DNA of 64,000 bases from Muricea muricata (lineage: Eukaryota > Cnidaria > Anthozoa > Malacalcyonacea > Plexauridae). Positions 49,715-62,961 of the stretch are shown piece by piece (within the stretch, counting starts at the first letter, position 1; every line of letters starts with the position of its first letter). Where the stretch lies: contig OY979718.1 of assembly GCA_963855995.1 (NCBI GenBank), positions 45,672,059-45,736,058 of the forward strand, given 5' to 3'. The notes under the pieces are model-generated. The model did no database searches, was not told where the DNA came from, and worked only from the letters and a program-made list of their open reading frames with translations. A program made the position numbers and the translations under genes.

Positions 49715-52700
49715 GCAATATCACAAATAACAAAAATGGGTAAGGTCAAAACTTGAGCATATAGTAGGTTTCTGGTGCTACGAATTTTAAAAGCCTATAT
49801 TTTTGTGAGTAATAAAACATTTGAAAAATAAATGTGTGTTGAAATCAGCCTTCTCTTATACTCGGAGAAGACCTTGTAAATTCTGATCAAACATACTTTT
49901 CCAAATATAATGACCTAGCTATAGGCGTCCAATATATATATCATTGAACAAAGCAGATCACTATTTAAATCTAATTTCGAAGAACAACATTATTGCTGGA
50001 GCACTACAGAGACGATAAGTATTAAATAAATGGAAATGTGTTTCGCAGATTGCATAAATGACCACGCAAATTATATTTTGATGTTTATGATAAAACTTAC
50101 ACAGCACGTTAATAACAGCAGCCTATATATAGATGCATGTGCGCATGGCAATAGTGCCTACCTGGTCGTAATTCAACCACAATCAGTGCAACAGCAAAGC
50201 ATGACGTATATAAATACAAATCGGTCGTACTATAGTATCACCGATTTGTATTTATATACGTCATGCTTTGCTGTTGCACTAATTGTGGTTGAATTACGAC
50301 CAGGTAGGCACTATTGCCATGCGTGATCATTTGCTTTTCTTCTTTTAAAATATCTGCCCGTACTTAGGGGAAACAGGCAGATCTCTGGAAACAAGAAAGG
50401 CTGAACACATCAGAAACGTTAAGGAACATGATAATGGTTCAAGCATCGAAAAACGTGCAACGCGAAAATCATTGACACAGGGAATTTCCGTAGTCGCCTA
50501 ACTCTAGAAAGTCTAGAATCATGGCATACAGCTGCCAAACACAGCAATGCTGATAACAACTCAAAACCGCTTCCTCGACAATGTACAATCTTAATAAAGA
50601 AAACATAGTATCACCTTATCGTATTTCACAGTGCACATGTATACACGTCATATCTAGCTTCATTTCACACTTTCACAGTTTACTGCAATTATTATAAATA
50701 TACCCGTTGAAGGCTACAGACTGGTGGCCGAAAGCTCGTAAACAAATAAATATATTTTAGTCAGAGAACGTCTCACCCTTTTCATTTATGTCTAATTGAC
50801 ACATCTACGATTTTTAGTGGTTTATATTGTTTAACCATTTCTTAAAGCTCATTCAGTTAAAAACGGGTAAAATAGGGCGAGTGTAATAGCCAACGCGGTC
50901 TGGTGGTAAGGCAAAGTGGCGGTAAGTAAACAACGCAGCTGAACGATAATTCCCTTGCTCTGAATTCTTTTCATGTTTTAGAATTAATTATAGGCTAGAG
51001 AAAAGCCCGCTTAAACAATTTAAGTGGCAAGCGCGTGATAGCAAACATATATAGTCTAGTGGCCAATGCAAAATGTCTCAAGTCAACGAGTTTTTGGTCA
51101 AACCTAATTGCCCTTGTCACAAACCCGATAGGTTTTTGTCTGGGGTAAGAATTATTATAAATATACACGCTAGATTAAATCAAAGTTATTCGAAGCCATT
51201 CGCGAGCTTTTGTTCGCATTTCATCGAATAATATTTACTCATACTCTGTCGAGAAAGATCTTGAAGTTGCTTTTGAGTGTAATTACATTTATATGCACAA
51301 ATTTATTTCTAAATAAATCCAATTGAGTCTTTTGCAATATCACAATAACAAAAACGGGTAAGATCACAACTTGAGCATACAGTAGGTTTCTGGTGCTACG
51401 AATTTTAAAATCCCATATTTTTGTAAGTAGAACATTTGAAAGATAAATGTGTGTTGAAATCAGCCTTCTCTTATACTCGGAGAAGACCATGTAAATTCTG
51501 ATCAAACATACATTTCCAAATTTAATGACCCAGCTATATGACGTTCAATATATATCATTGAACTAAACAGATCACTATTTAAATCTAATGTCGAAGAACA
51601 ATTTTATTGCTGAGGCACTACAGACACGATAAGTATTAAATAAATGGAAATGTTTTTCGCTGATTGCATAAATGACCACGCAAATTATATTTTGATATGA
51701 TAAAACTTATACAGCACGTTAATAACAGCAGCCTATATATAGATGCATGTGCGCATGGCAATAGTGTCTACCCGGTCGTAATTCAACCACAATCACTGCA
51801 ACAGCAGAGCATGAGGTATATATATACAAATCGGTGATACTATACGTTGATGGTCTGATTCGAAGATACAGGGTTTTAGCACTTACGGTCTGGGGGCCGC
51901 TTCTACCCTCCCCTATATTTCGAACCAGAGGTGGTGGAGTTTATGATACAGACGGTTGAGGCAGTCAATTCGATGTCGTTGTCGAAAGGCAACCGCATTT
52001 GGTGGGCTGTCGAGGCCAATTGTGCGAAGCCACCCGTGCGCGCCATCCGTGTGCAAACTTTTATTACAATACCCCGGTCCTTTTTACCATCGTTATACAT
52101 TTCCAAGGCTAATCCTTCGAAGGTAGCAGAAATCCTGACACCTTTTGGAACCTTTTAATTTAAATTGATTACGCTGGCGTACAATCTCTTATGACGCTTT
52201 TCAATAGCCCTAATGTAAGTGGTAGAGCGTAATTCTTTTCAATTATTTATTTGGGGTTTTTTCGCCAAAAAAGATGGCTCCCACCGTTAAGAAAAACTAT
52301 AGCATTTTGAGCACGGTTTTCTGTTCAATTTTTTTCGATGGTTTTTTAGAACTTTTATTTTCTCCATTTACCGAAAATTTTGCCAGTGCGGTTAACAAGG
52401 AAATAAAAATTTTTCTTTATCAGACTGTATGATAAAAAGAAGTAATTGTCAAATTGTTACGAATTTTTTTCTAAAAAAATTTGCAAAATAGACGAAAAGA
52501 TACTTTGGAAAGGGTTATTAATTCTTACACAAGACGAAAACTATTTAATGCATGGCAAGGGCAGGAATTGATCCTACCCACTTTTGTAGGGTAATTTGTA
52601 TTTGACCACTGCATTACGTTGGTTATGAGGCTTCGGCAAGTTGGTTTAAGTTGTCTATACGTTCTTCTAGCCTATGCTTAATTCTTGAAACTGACGAAAT

Positions 52701-53024
52701 CCAGAACGATTTTTATCAAAGGTAGGTATTGCTCTCGGACTCAGTGATTGATTCTGAAGGGATGCACATTGTCTTTACCACTGGACTATGTTAGTTACCA
52801 CTTTCTATGTTAGTTACCACTTTGACTGGGTTAAGAATTATTATAGATATACACGCTAGATTAAATCAAAGTTATTCGAAGCCATTCGCGAGCTTTTGTT
52901 CGCATTTCATCGAATAATATTTAATCATACTCTGTCGAGGAAGACCTTGAAGTTGCTTTTGAGTGTAATTACATTTTTAAATTATGTACAAATTTATTTC
53001 TAAATAAATCCAATTGAGTCTTTT
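49715..53024. repeat. Unit U16, class B, 3310 bp
   Basis: Carries C to G at 51127, shared only with U9 seven units away, and a private ggtaagtaaac near 50921. It lacks the U17-U19 marker set. Palindrome 50142-50323, exon-like frame 51903-52154. Confidence 0.97.
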
Positions 53025-56000
53025 GCAATATCACAAATAACAAAAATGGGTAAGGTCAAAACTTGAGCATATAGTAGGTTTCTGGTGCTACGAATTTTAA
53101 AAGCCTATATTTTTGTGAGTAATAAAACATTTGAAAAATAAATGTGTGTTGAAATCAGCCTTCTCTTATACTCGGAGAAGACCTTGTAAATTCTGATCAA
53201 ACATACTTTTCCAAATATAATGACCTAGCTATAGGCGTCCAATATATATATCATTGAACAAAGCAGATCACTATTTAAATCTAATTTCGAAGAACAACAT
53301 TATTGCTGGAGCACTACAGAGACGATAAGTATTAAATAAATGGAAATGTGTTTCGCAGATTGCATAAATGACCACGCAAATTATATTTTGATGTTTATGA
53401 TAAAACTTACACAGCACGTTAATAACAGCAGCCTATATATAGATGCATGTGCGCATGGCAATAGTGCCTACCTGGTCGTAATTCAACCACAATCAGTGCA
53501 ACAGCAAAGCATGACGTATATAAATACAAATCGGTCGTACTATAGTATCACCGATTTGTATTTATATACGTCATGCTTTGCTGTTGCACTAATTGTGGTT
53601 GAATTACGACCAGGTAGGCACTATTGCCATGCGTGATCATTTGCTTTTCTTCTTTTAAAATATCTGCCTGTACTTAGGGGAAACAGGCAGATCTCTGGAA
53701 ACAAGAAAGGCTGAACACATCAGAAACGTTAAGGAACATGATAATGGTTCAAGCATCGAAAAACGTGCAACGCGAAAATCATTGACACGGGGAATTTCCG
53801 TAGTCGCCTAACTCTAGAAAGTCTAGAATCATGGCATACAGCTGCCAAACACAGCAATGCTGATAACAACTCAAAACCGCTTCCTCGACAATGTACAATC
53901 TTAATAAAGAAAACATAGTATCACCTTATCGTATTTCACAGTGCACATGTATACACGTCATATCTAGCTTCATTTCACACTTTCACAGTTTACTGCAATT
54001 ATTATAAATATACCCGTTGAAGGCTACAGACTGGTGGCCGAAAGCCCGTAAACAAATAAATATATTTTAGTCAGAGAACGTCTCACCCTTTTCATTTATG
54101 TCTAATTGACACATCTACGATTTTTAGTGGTTTATATTGTTTAACCATTTCTTAAAGCTCATTCAGTTAAAAACGGGTAAAATAGGGCGAGTGTAATAGC
54201 CAACGCGGTTTGGTGGTAAGGCAAAGTGGCGGTAAATAAACAACGCAGCTGAACGATAATTCCCTTGCTCTGAATTCTTTTCATGTTTTAGAATTAATTA
54301 TAGGCTAGAGAAAAGCCCGCTTAAACAATTTAAGTGGCAAGCGCGTGATAGCAAACATATATAGTCTAGTGGCCAATGCAAAATGTCTCAAGTCAACGAG
54401 TTTTTGGTCAAACCTAATTGCCCTTGTCACAAACCCCATAGGTTTTTGTCTGGGGTAAGAATTATTATAAATATACACGCTAGATTAAATCAAAGTTATT
54501 CGAAGCCATTCGCGAGCTTTTGTTCGCATTTCATCGAATAATATTTACTCATACTCTGTCGAGAAAGATCTTGAAGTTGCTTTTGAGTGTAATTACATTT
54601 ATATGCACAAATTTATTTCTAAATAAATCCAATTGAGTCTTTTGCAATATCACAATAACAAAAACGGGTAAGATCACAACTTGAGCATGCAGTAGGTTTC
54701 TGGTGCTACGAATTTTAAAATCCCATATTTTTGTAAGTAGAACATTTGAAAGATAAATGTGTGTTGAAATCAGCCTTCTCTTATACTCGGAGAAGACCAT
54801 GTAAATTCTGATCAAACATACATTTCCAAATTTAATGACCCAGCTATATGACGTTCAATATATATCATTGAACTAAACAGATCACTATTTAAATCTCAAT
54901 GTCGAAGAACAATTTTATTGCTGAGGCACTACAGACACGATAAGTATTAAATAAATGGAAATGTTTTTCGCTGATTGCATAAATGACCACGCAAATTATA
55001 TTTTGATATGATAAAACTTATACAGCACGTTAATAACAGCAGCCTATATATAGATGCATGTGCGCATGGCAATAGTGTCTACCCGGTCGTAATTCAACCA
55101 CAATCACTGCAACAGCAGAGCATGAGGTATATATATACAAATCGGTGATACTATACGTTGATGGTCTGATTCGAAGATACAGGGTCTTAGCACTTACGGT
55201 CTGGGGGCCGCTTCTACCCTCCCCTATATTTCGAACCAGAGGTGGTGGAGTTTATGATACAGACGGTTGAGGCAGTCAATTCGATGTCGTTGTCGAAAGG
55301 CAACCGCATTTGGTGGGCTGTCGAGGCCAATTGTGCGAAGCCACCCGTGCGCGCCATCCGTGTGCAAACTTTTATTACAATACCCCGGTCCTTTTTACCA
55401 TCGTTATACATTTCCAAGGCTAATCCTTCGAAGGTAGCAGAAATCCTGACACCTTTTGGAACCTTTTAATTTAAATTGATTACGCTGGCGTACAATCTCT
55501 TATGACGCTTTTCAATAGCCCTAATGTAAGTGGTAGAGCGTAATTCTTTTCAATTATTTATTTGGGGTTTTTTCGCCAAAAAAGATGGCTCCCACCGTTA
55601 AGAAAAACTATAGCATTTTGAGCACGGTTTTCTGTTCAATTTTTTTCGATGGTTTTTTAGAACTTTTATTTTCTCCATTTACCGAAAATTTTGCCAGTGC
55701 GGTTAACAAGGAAATAAAAATTTTTCTTTATCAGACTGTATGATAAAAAGAAGTAATTGTCAAATTGTTACGAATTTTTTTCTAAAAAAATTTGCAAAAT
55801 AGACGAAAAGATACTTTGGAAAGGGTTATTAATTCTTACACAAGACGAAAACTATTTAATGCATGGCAAGGGCAGGAATTGATCCTACCCACTTTTGTAG
55901 GGTAATTTGTATTTGACCACTGCATTACGTTGGTTATGAGGCTTCGGCAAGTTGGTTTAAGTTGTCTATACGTTCTTCTAGCCTATGCTTAATTCTTGAA

Positions 56001-56335
56001 ACTGACGAAATCCAGAACGATTTTTATCAAAGGTAGGTATTGCTCTCGGACTCAGTGATTGATTCTGAAGGGATGCACATTGTCTTTACCACTGGACTAT
56101 GTTAGTTACCACTTTCTATGTTAGTTACCACTTTGACTGGGTTAAGAATTATTATAGATATACACGCTAGATTAAATCAAAGTTATTCGTAGCCATTCGC
56201 GAGCTTTTGTTCGCATTTCATCGAATAATATTTAATCATACTCTGTCGAGGAAGACCTTGAAGTTGCTTTTGAGTGTAATTACATTTTTAAATTATGTAC
56301 AAATTTATTTCTAAATAAATCCAATTGAGTCTTTT
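53025..56335. repeat. Unit U17, class B, 3311 bp
   Basis: First unit of the U17-U19 group, marked by gcatgcag near 54686, the ctcaatg insertion near 54896, gggtcttag near 55183 and ttcgtagcc near 56187. Shares tgcctgtac near 53666 with U15 and U18, and cacgggg near 53786 with U18. Private change aagcccgta near 54043. Palindrome 53452-53633, exon-like frame 55214-55465. Confidence 0.97.
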
Positions 56336-59300
56336 GCAATATCACAAATAACAAAAATGGGTAAGGTCAAAACTTGAGCATATAGTAGGTTTCTGGTGCT
56401 ACGAATTTTAAAAGCCTATATTTTTGTGAGTAATAAAACATTTGAAAAATAAATGTGTGTTGAAATCAGCCTTCTCTTATACTCGGAGAAGACCTTGTAA
56501 ATTCTGATCAAACATACTTTTCCAAATATAATGACCTAGCTATAGGCGTCCAATATATATATCATTGAACAAAGCAGATCACTATTTAAATCTAATTTCG
56601 AAGAACAACATTATTGCTGGAGCACTACAGAGACGATAAGTATTAAATAAATGGAAATGTGTTTCGCAGATTGCATAAATGACCACGCAAATTATATTTT
56701 GATGTTTATGATAAAACTTACACAGCACGTTAATAACAGCAGCCTATATATAGATGCATGTGCGCATGGCAATAGTGCCTACCTGGTCGTAATTCAACCA
56801 CAATCAGTGCAACAGCAAAGCATGACGTATATAAATACAAATCGGTCGTACTATAGTATCACCGATTTGTATTTATATACGTCATGCTTTGCTGTTGCAC
56901 TAATTGTGGTTGAATTACGACCAGGTAGGCACTATTGCCATGCGTGATCATTTGCTTTTCTTCTTTTAAAATATCTGCCTGTACTTAGGGGAAACAGGCA
57001 GATCTCTGGAAACAAGAAAGGCTGAACACATCAGAAACGTTAAGGAACATGATAATGGTTCAAGCATCGAAAAACGTGCAACGCGAAAATCATTGACACG
57101 GGGAATTTCCGTAGTCGCCTAACTCTAGAAAGTCTAGAATCATGGCATACAGCTGCCAAACACAGCAATGCTGATAACAACTCAAAACCGCTTCCTCGAC
57201 AATGTACAATCTTAATAAAGAAAACATAGTATCACCTTATCGTATTTCACAGTGCACATGTATACACGTCATATCTAGCTTCATTTCACACTTTCACAGT
57301 TTACTGCAATTATTATAAATATACCCGTTGAAGGCTACAGACTGGTGGCCGAAAGCTCGTAAACAAATAAATATATTTTAGTCAGAGAACGTCTCACCCT
57401 TTTCATTTATGTCTAATTGACACATCTACGATTTTTAGTGGTTTATATTGTTTAACCATTTCTTAAAGCTCATTCAGTTAAAAACGGGTAAAATAGGGCG
57501 AGTGTAATAGCCAACGCGGTTTGGTGGTAAGGCAAAGTGGCGGTAAACAAACAACGCAGCTGAACGATAATTCCCTTGCTCTGAATTCTTTTCATGTTTT
57601 AGAATTAATTAATTATAGGCTAGAGAAAAGCCCGCTTAAACAATTTAAGTGGCAAGCGCGTGATAGCAAACATATATAGTCTAGTGGCCAATGCAAAATG
57701 TCTCAAGTCAACGAGTTTTTGGTCAAACCTAATTGCCCTTGTCACAAACCCCATAGGTTTTTGTCTGGGGTAAGAATTATTATAAATATACACGCTAGAT
57801 TAAATCAAAGTTATTCGAAGCCATTCGCGAGCTTTTGTTCGCATTTCATCGAATAATATTTACTCATACTCTGTCGAGAAAGATCTTGAAGTTGCTTTTG
57901 AGTGTAATTACATTTATATGCACAAATTTATTTCTAAATAAATCCAATTGAGTCTTTTGCAATATCACAATAACAAAAACGGGTAAGATCACAACTTGAG
58001 CATGCAGTAGGTTTCTGGTGCTACGAATTTTAAAATCCCATATTTTTGTAAGTAGAACATTTGAAAGATAAATGTGTGTTGAAATCAGCCTTCTCTTATA
58101 CTCGGAGAAGACCATGTAAATTCTGATCAAACATACATTTCCAAATTTAATGACCCAGCTATATGACGTTCAATATATATCATTGAACTAAACAGATCAC
58201 TATTTAAATCTCAATGTCGAAGAACAATTTTATTGCTGAGGCACTACAGACACGATAAGTATTAAATAAATGGAAATGTTTTTCGCTGATTGCATAAATG
58301 ACCACGCAAATTATATTTTGATATGATAAAACTTATACAGCACGTTAATAACAGCAGCCTATATATAGATGCATGTGCGCATGGCAATAGTGTCTACCCG
58401 GTCGTAATTCAACCACAATCACTGCAACAGCAGAGCATGAGGTATATATATACAAATCGGTGATACTATACGTTGATGGTCTGATTCGAAGATACAGGGT
58501 CTTAGCACTTACGGTCTGGGGGCCGCTTCTACCCTCCCCTATATTTCGAACCAGAGGTGGTGGAGTTTATGATACAGACGGTTGAGGCAGTCAATTCGAT
58601 GTCGTTGTCGAAAGGCAACCGCATTTGGTGGGCTGTCGAGGCCAATTGTGCGAAGCCACCCGTGCGCGCCATCCGTGTGCAAACTTTTATTACAATACCC
58701 CGGTCCTTTTTACCATCGTTATACATTTCCAAGGCTAATCCTTCGAAGGTAGCAGAAATCCTGACACCTTTTGGAACCTTTTAATTTAAATTGATTACGC
58801 TGGCGTACAATCTCTTATGACGCTTTTCAATAGCCCTAATGTAAGTGGTAGAGCGTAATTCTTTTCAATTATTTATTTGGGGTTTTTTCGCCAAAAAAGA
58901 TGGCTCCCACCGTTAAGAAAAACTATAGCATTTTGAGCACGGTTTTCTGTTCAATTTTTTTCGATGGTTTTTTAGAACTTTTATTTTCTCCATTTACCGA
59001 AAATTTTGCCAGTGCGGTTAACAAGGAAATAAAAATTTTTCTTTATCAGACTGTATGATAAAAAGAAGTAATTGTCAAATTGTTACGAATTTTTTTCTAA
59101 AAAAATTTGCAAAATAGACGAAAAGATACTTTGGAAAGGGTTATTAATTCTTACACAAGACGAAAACTATTTAATGCATGGCAAGGGCAGGAATTGATCC
59201 TACCCACTTTTGTAGGGTAATTTGTATTTGACCACTGCATTACGTTGGTTATGAGGCTTCGGCAAGTTGGTTTAAGTTGTCTATACGTTCTTCTAGCCTA

Positions 59301-59650
59301 TGCTTAATTCTTGAAACTGACGAAATCCAGAACGATTTTTATCAAAGGTAGGTATTGCTCTCGGACTCAGTGATTGATTCTGAAGGGATGCACATTGTCT
59401 TTACCACTGGACTATGTTAGTTACCACTTTCTATGTTAGTTACCACTTTGACTGGGTTAAGAATTATTATAGATATACACGCTAGATTAAATCAAAGTTA
59501 TTCGTAGCCATTCGCGAGCTTTTGTTCGCATTTCATCGAATAATATTTAATCATACTCTGTCGAGGAAGACCTTGAAGTTGCTTTTGAGTGTAATTACAT
59601 TTTTAAATTATGTACAAATTTATTTCTAAATAAATCCAATTGAGTCTTTT
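56336..59650. repeat. Unit U18, class B, 3315 bp
   Basis: Five bases longer than the basic B unit: a 4-bp slippage (attaattaatta near 57604-57615) plus the ctcaatg insertion near 58210. Carries the U17-U19 marker set. Private change ggtaaacaaac near 57542. Palindrome 56763-56944, exon-like frame 58529-58780. Confidence 0.97.
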
Positions 59651-62600
59651 GCAATATCACAAATAACAAAAATGGGTAAGGTCAAAACTTGAGCATATAG
59701 TAGGTTTCTGGTGCTACGAATTTTAAAAGCCTATATTTTTGTGAGTAATAAAACATTTGAAAAATAAATGTGTGTTGAAATCAGCCTTCTCTTATACTCG
59801 GAGAAGACCTTGTAAATTCTGATCAAACATACTTTTCCAAATATAATGACCTAGCTATAGGCGTCCAATATATATATCATTGAACAAAGCAGATCACTAT
59901 TTAAATCTAATTTCGAAGAACAACATTATTGCTGGAGCACTACAGAGACGATAAGTATTAAATAAATGGAAATGTGTTTCGCAGATTGCATAAATGACCA
60001 CGCAAATTATATTTTGATGTTTATGATAAAACTTACACAGCACGTTAATAACAGCAGCCTATATATAGATGCATGTGCGCATGGCAATAGTGCCTACCTG
60101 GTCGTAATTCAACCACAATCAGTGCAACAGCAAAGCATGACGTATATAAATACAAATCGGTCGTACTATAGTATCACCGATTTGTATTTATATACGTCAT
60201 GCTTTGCTGTTGCACTAATTGTGGTTGAATTACGACCAGGTAGGCACTATTGCCATGCGTGATCATTTGCTTTTCTTCTTTTAAAATATCTGCCCGTACT
60301 TAGGGGAAACAGGCAGATCTCTGGAAACAAGAAAGGCTGAACACATCAGAAACGTTAAGGAACATGATAATGGTTCAAGCATCGAAAAACGTGCAACGCG
60401 AAAATCATTGACACAGGGAATTTCCGTAGTCGCCTAACTCTAGAAAGTCTAGAATCATGGCATACAGCTGCCAAACACAGCAATGCTGATAACAACTCAA
60501 AACCGCTTCCTCGACAATGTACAATCTTAATAAAGAAAACATAGTATCACCTTATCGTATTTCACAGTGCACATGTATACACGTCATATCTAGCTTCATT
60601 TCACACTTTCACAGTTTACTGCAATTATTATAAATATACCCGTTGAAGGCTACAGACTGGTGGCCGAAAGCTCGTAAACAAATAAATATATTTTAGTCAG
60701 AGAACGTCTCACCCTTTTCATTTATGTCTAATTGACACATCTACGATTTTTAGTGGTTTATATTGTTTAACCATTTCTTAAAGCTCATTCAGTTAAAAAC
60801 GGGTAAAATAGGGCGAGTGTAATAGCCAACGCGGTCTGGCGGTAAGGCAAAGTGGCGGTAAATAAACAACGCAGCTGAACGATAATTCCCTTGCTCTGAA
60901 TTCTTTTCATGTTTTAGAATTAATTATAGGCTAGAGAAAAGCCCGCTTAAACAATTTAAGTGGCAAGCGCGTGATAGCAAACATATATAGTCTAGTGGCC
61001 AATGCAAAATGTCTCAAGTCAACGAGTTTTTGGTCAAACCTAATTGCCCTTGTCACAAACCCCATAGGTTTTTGTCTGGGGTAAGAATTATTATAAATAT
61101 ACACGCTAGATTAAATCAAAGTTATTCGAAGCCATTCGCGAGCTTTTGTTCGCATTTCATCGAATAATATTTACTCATACTCTGTGGAGAAAGATCTTGA
61201 AGTTGCTTTTGAGTGTAATTACATTTATATGCACAAATTTATTTCTAAATAAATCCAATTGAGTCTTTTGCAATATCACAATAACAAAAACGGGTAAGAT
61301 CACAACTTGAGCATGCAGTAGGTTTCTGGTGCTACGAATTTTAAAATCCCATATTTTTGTAAGTAGAACATTTGAAAGATAAATGTGTGTTGAAATCAGC
61401 CTTCTCTTATACTCGGAGAAGACCATGTAAATTCTGATCAAACATACATTTCCAAATTTAATGACCCAGCTATATGACGTTCAATATATATCATTGAACT
61501 AAACAGATCACTATTTAAATCTCAATGTCGAAGAACAATTTTATTGCTGAGGCACTACAGACACGATAAGTATTAAATAAATGGAAATGTTTTTCGCTGA
61601 TTGCATAAATGACCACGCAAATTATATTTTGATATGATAAAACTTATACAGCACGTTAATAACAGCAGCCTATATATAGATGCATGTGCGCATGGCAATA
61701 GTGTCTACCCGGTCGTAATTCAACCACAATCACTGCAACAGCAGAGCATGAGGTATATATATACAAATCGGTGATACTATACGTTGATGGTCTGATTCGA
61801 AGATAGAGGGTCTTAGCACTTACGGTCTGGGGGCCGCTTCTACCCTCCCCTATATTTCGAACCAGAGGTGGTGGAGTTTATGATACAGACGGTTGAGGCA
61901 GTCAATTCGATGTCGTTGTCGAAAGGCAACCGCATTTGGTGGGCTGTCGAGGCCAATTGTGCGAAGCCACCCGTGCGCGCCATCCGTGTGCAAACTTTTA
62001 TTACAATACCCCGGTCCTTTTTACCATCGTTATACATTTCCAAGGCTAATCCTTCGAAGGTAGCAGAAATCCTGACACCTTTTGGAACCTTTTAATTTAA
62101 ATTGATTACGCTGGCGTACAATCTCTTATGACGCTTTTCAATAGCCCTAATGTAAGTGGTAGAGCGTAATTCTTTTCAATTATTTATTTGGGGTTTTTTC
62201 GCCAAAAAAGATGGCTCCCACCGTTAAGAAAAACTATAGCATTTTTAGCACGGTTTTCTGTTCAATTTTTTTCGATGGTTTTTTAGAACTTTTATTTTCT
62301 CCATTTACCGAAAATTTTGCCAGTGCGGTTAACAAGGAAATAAAAATTTTTCTTTATCAGACTGTATGATAAAAAGAAGTAATTGTCAAATTGTTACGAA
62401 TTTTTTTCTAAAAAAATTTGCAAAATAGACGAAAAGATACTTTGGAAAGGGTTATTAATTCTTACACAAGACGAAAACTATTTAATGCATGGCAAGGGCA
62501 GGAATTGATCCTACCCACTTTTGTAGGGTAATTTGTATTTGACCACTGCATTACGTTGGTTATGAGGCTTCGGCAAGTTGGTTTAAGTTGTCTATACGTT

Positions 62601-62961
62601 CTTCTAGCCTATGCTTAATTCTTGAAACTGACGAAATCCAGAACGATTTTTATCAAAGGTAGGTATTGCTCTCGGACTCAGTGATTGATTCTGAAGGGAT
62701 GCACATTGTCTTTACCACTGGACTATGTTAGTTACCACTTTCTATGTTAGTTACCACTTTGACTGGGTTAAGAATTATTATAGATATACACGCTAGATTA
62801 AATCAAAGTTATTCGTAGCCATTCGCGAGCTTTTGTTCGCATTTCATCGAATAATATTTAATCATACTCTGTCGAGGAAGACCTTGAAGTTGCTTTTGAG
62901 TGTAATTACATTTTTAAATTATGTACAAATTTATTTCTAAATAAATCCAATTGAGTCTTTT
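59651..62961. repeat. Unit U19, class B, 3311 bp
   Basis: Carries the U17-U19 markers in the second half-unit but has tgcccgtac in the first half, unlike U17 and U18. Private changes: gtctggcgg near 60834, ctgtggag near 61182 (changes one residue of an 88-codon minus-strand frame), gatagaggg near 61803, tttttagcac near 62241. Palindrome 60078-60259, exon-like frame 61840-62091. Confidence 0.97.
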
